A DNA stretch of 64,000 nucleotides from Allium sativum (taxonomy: Eukaryota > Streptophyta > Magnoliopsida > Asparagales > Amaryllidaceae), in assembly GCA_030737875.1 (NCBI GenBank), contig CM060924.1, positions 151,646,197 through 151,710,196 on the forward strand, given 5' to 3'. The notes beneath the pieces are model-generated. The model made no database searches. It was not told where the DNA came from and was given only the letters and a program-made list of their open reading frames with translations. A program made the translations under genes and the position numbers. Below are positions 61,750 through 64,000 of this stretch, one piece after another; the first letter of the stretch is position 1, and the number at the start of each line of letters is the position of its first letter.

Positions 61750-62620
61750 TTTCCTTATCTTTCTGTTATTACATTAAAATGTAATCTTTAATCATTTTTG
61801 TATTACAATTGAAACAAAAATGTAATTTATTTATTTATTGCATAAAGTATAATCTTTTACTTCAATACAATACTACATTGAAAAATGAAATCTCTTATTT
61901 CAATATATTTTTACATTTAAAATGTAACTTCCAATTTCAATGTTTAATTACATTGGAAATGTAAACTTTTATTTCAGTATATTATTATATTGAAAATGTA
62001 ACTTTTATTTCATATTTTATTTACATTGGAAAATATAAATTTCTAATCATTCTTTTATTTACATTGAAAATGTAAATGTCTATCTCATATTTTATTTACA
62101 TATAAAAATGTAAATTCCTTTATTTATTTTAATTACATTGAAAAATGTAAATTCCTTAATTCCTTTGTTTACATTGAAAAATGTAAATTCGTTCATTTCC
62201 TAGGAAATTGTACTCTTTTATCCTTACAAAGAAAATGTAAACTTTTCTATATTGTATAGAAAATGTATCGTTTTGTCATTACAAAGAAGAATGTAAACTT
62301 TATATGTAAACATGTTTTATATGAACATGAACATTTTTATATTCTTCCTCACATAAAATGTGATATAATGTAAACATGTTTTTAATTTAAAACAATGAAC
62401 ATTATCCTATTGTCAACAATTACATTAAAAATGAGATTTTTAATGTCAACATATTTTTATTTCAAAAATATGATCATTTTTCTATATTCTAACTTTACAT
62501 AAAAAATGCGATTTTTAATGTCAAAATATTTTTATTTTCTTAATTTTAATTACTTTAAATATAAGTAACTTTTTCCTTCTTTTTGATTACATTAAATAAA
62601 AAGGTAACTTTTCTCTTTTT
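61750..62620. repeat. Degenerate ACATT/AATGT hairpin repeats of G
   Basis: Many units with self-complementary cores such as TTACATTGAAAATGTAA and TTTACATTGAAAAATGTAAA, 30-50 bp apart, grading into the more regular array that follows. Confidence 0.75.
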
Positions 62621-63800
62621 CTATTACATTAAACAAAAATGTAATTTTTTTCTTTTAATTACATTAAACAAAAATGTAATTTTTCTTCTTATTCATTATA
62701 TTAAACAAAAAATGTGATTTTTGTTCTTATTCATTATATTGAACAAAAAATGTGATTTTTATTCTTATTCATTGTATTAGACAAAAATGTGATTTTTGTT
62801 CTTATTCTTTTCATTAAACAAAAATGTGATTTCTTGTTCTTTTTCTTTTCATTAAACAAAAATGAGAATTTTTGTTCTTTTCATTTCATTTAACAAAAAT
62901 GTGATTTTTCTTCTTATTCTTTTCATTAACCAAAAATGTGATTTCTTGTTCTTTTTCTTTTCATTTAACAAAAATGTGATTTTTGTTCTTATTATTTTCA
63001 TTAACCAGAAATGTGATTTTTGTTCTTTTTCTTTTCATTTAACAAAAATGTGATTTTTGTTCTTATTCTTTTCATTTAACAAAAATGTGATTTCTTGTTC
63101 TTTTTCTTTTCATTAAACAAAAATGTGAATTTTTTTCTTATTCTTTTCATTTAACAAAAATGTGATTTTTGTTCTTCTTCTTTTCATTAAACAAAAATGT
63201 GATTTCTTGTTCTTTTTATTTTCATTAAACAAAAATGTGATTTTGGTTCTTATTCTTTTCATTAAACAAAAATGTGATTTCTTGTTCTTTTTCTTTTCAT
63301 TAAACAAAAATGTGAATTTTTGTTCTTTTCATTTCGTTTAACAAAAATGTGATTTTTGTTCTTATTCTTTTCATTAACCAAAAATGTGATTTCTTGTTCT
63401 TTTTCTTTTCATTTAACAAAAATGTGATTTTTGTTCTTATTCATTTCATTAACCAAAAATGTGATTTTGTTCGTTTTCTTTTCATTTAACAAAAATGTGA
63501 TTTTTGTTCTTATTCTTTTTATTTAACAAAAATGTGATTTCTTATTCTTTTTCTTTTCATTTAACAAAAATATGATTTTTGTTCTTTTTCTTTTCATTAA
63601 ACCAAAATGTGATTTTTGTTCTTATTCTTTTCATTAAACAAAAATGTTATTTTTGTTCTTTTTCTTCTCATTTAACAAAAATGTGATTTTTGTTCTTTTC
63701 TTCATTTTTGTTCTTTTTCTTTTCATTAAACAAAAATGTGATTTTTGTTCTTATTCTTTTCATTAAACAAAAATGTGATTTTTGTTCTTTTGAAAAGATG
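62620..63800. repeat. Expanded minisatellite of G, about 36-40 bp units
   Basis: Roughly 30 units of TTTCATTAAACAAAAATG + TGATTTTTGTTCTTATTC, with variants TTAAC, TTTCTTGTTC and AACCAGAAATG. Each core ACAAAAATGTGATTTTTGT can fold into an 8-bp stem with loop GTG. By far the largest such array in the window. Confidence 0.9.
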
Positions 63801-64000
63801 TAAATTTCTTTCATTGATTTACATTAAAGAAAAAAATGTAAATTTCTTTCTTATCCTTATTTTCATTGAACATTTTGATTCACCAAATTATTATAGAAAT
63901 GTATATTTTAGTTATGTTTAAAATTCTAGTTCAACATAATGACATAACAAAAATGTTTGATTCATCTTTGTTGACAATTTAAATCTGAGTAACTACGTTC

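Larger units (their letters stand above)
59577..64000 (-). repeat. Element G LTR, partial (C/D-like, runs off the window)
   Basis: Begins TGTAATGACCTC, an LTR terminus in minus orientation, after GATTA (59572-59576, possible target duplication). Reverse-complement blocks of C/D/A LTR tails follow in order: GTCAGTCACGGGACTAG (59953), CACACAATGCAACGC (60136), ACAGAACGAAATCC (60903), CTAACCGTTG near 61481. An AT microsatellite (61352-61395) and a large hairpin minisatellite (61750-63850) follow. No gene. The frames at 62862-63307 are translations of the minisatellite. Confidence 0.82.

Noticed and set aside
62620..63800. CRISPR-like array of regular repeats in G
   Set aside because: Units are directly adjacent with no unique spacers, in a plant LTR context. 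It is a minisatellite, and the frames through it are artefacts.

Overview
This window looks like repeat-rich, probably heterochromatic DNA from a flowering plant. I found no host gene. Almost every base belongs to Ty3/gypsy-type LTR retrotransposons with very long LTRs (about 4.8 to 6.6 kb), nested in one another. Every primer-binding site (PBS) seen matches the 3' end of plant initiator tRNA-Met (TGGTATCAGAGC or one mismatch). The only coding element has an integrase and C-terminal chromodomain of chromovirus (Tekay/Del-like) type. I cannot name the species. Element names A to H are mine.

Layout, oldest host to youngest guest. F (+) supplies 57196-59090 (LTR end) and 59091-59576 (internal start). 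G (-) sits in F's internal region from 59577 to the window edge. D (+), an LTR related to C, lies in F's LTR (39295-42101 and 56584-57195). B (-) lies in D: left LTR 1-1430 plus 15698-17728, internal 17729-19096, right LTR 19097-22338 plus 37709-39294. E (-, 42102-56583) also lies in D, and its left LTR carries a 1.2-kb probable solo LTR, H (43413-44638). A (-, 1431-15692) interrupts B's left LTR. C (+, 22339-37703) interrupts B's right LTR. Five-base target duplications are visible for A (GACTC), C (CTATA) and E (TTTTG). B's two LTRs each carry the uninterrupted target of the guest in the other.

Only C has genes: one gag-protease-RT-RNaseH-integrase-chromodomain frame (27975-32219), broken by two in-frame TGA codons. 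A, B and E have about 1.0 to 1.4 kb of internal DNA with no recognisable protein. They keep the parts a parasite would need: PBS, polypurine tract (PPT), a hairpin beside the PPT, and a hairpin region just after the PBS.

The most interesting signal is a shared RNA-level design. (1) Paired-stem changes support conserved hairpins 45-130 nt downstream of the PBS in A, B, C, E and F. (2) Each of the four families with a complete LTR has a consensus 5' splice donor after a GC-rich leader. C also has a good branch point and acceptor 11 nt before the gag ATG, predicting a 4.25-kb leader intron that contains both PBS and hairpins. (3) Arrays of short self-complementary units follow the donor. Together these suggest that unspliced RNA is the packaged genome and spliced RNA is the gag-pol messenger, as in retroviruses, with the non-coding families riding on the same signal. 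This is inference from sequence read by eye, not from a computation.
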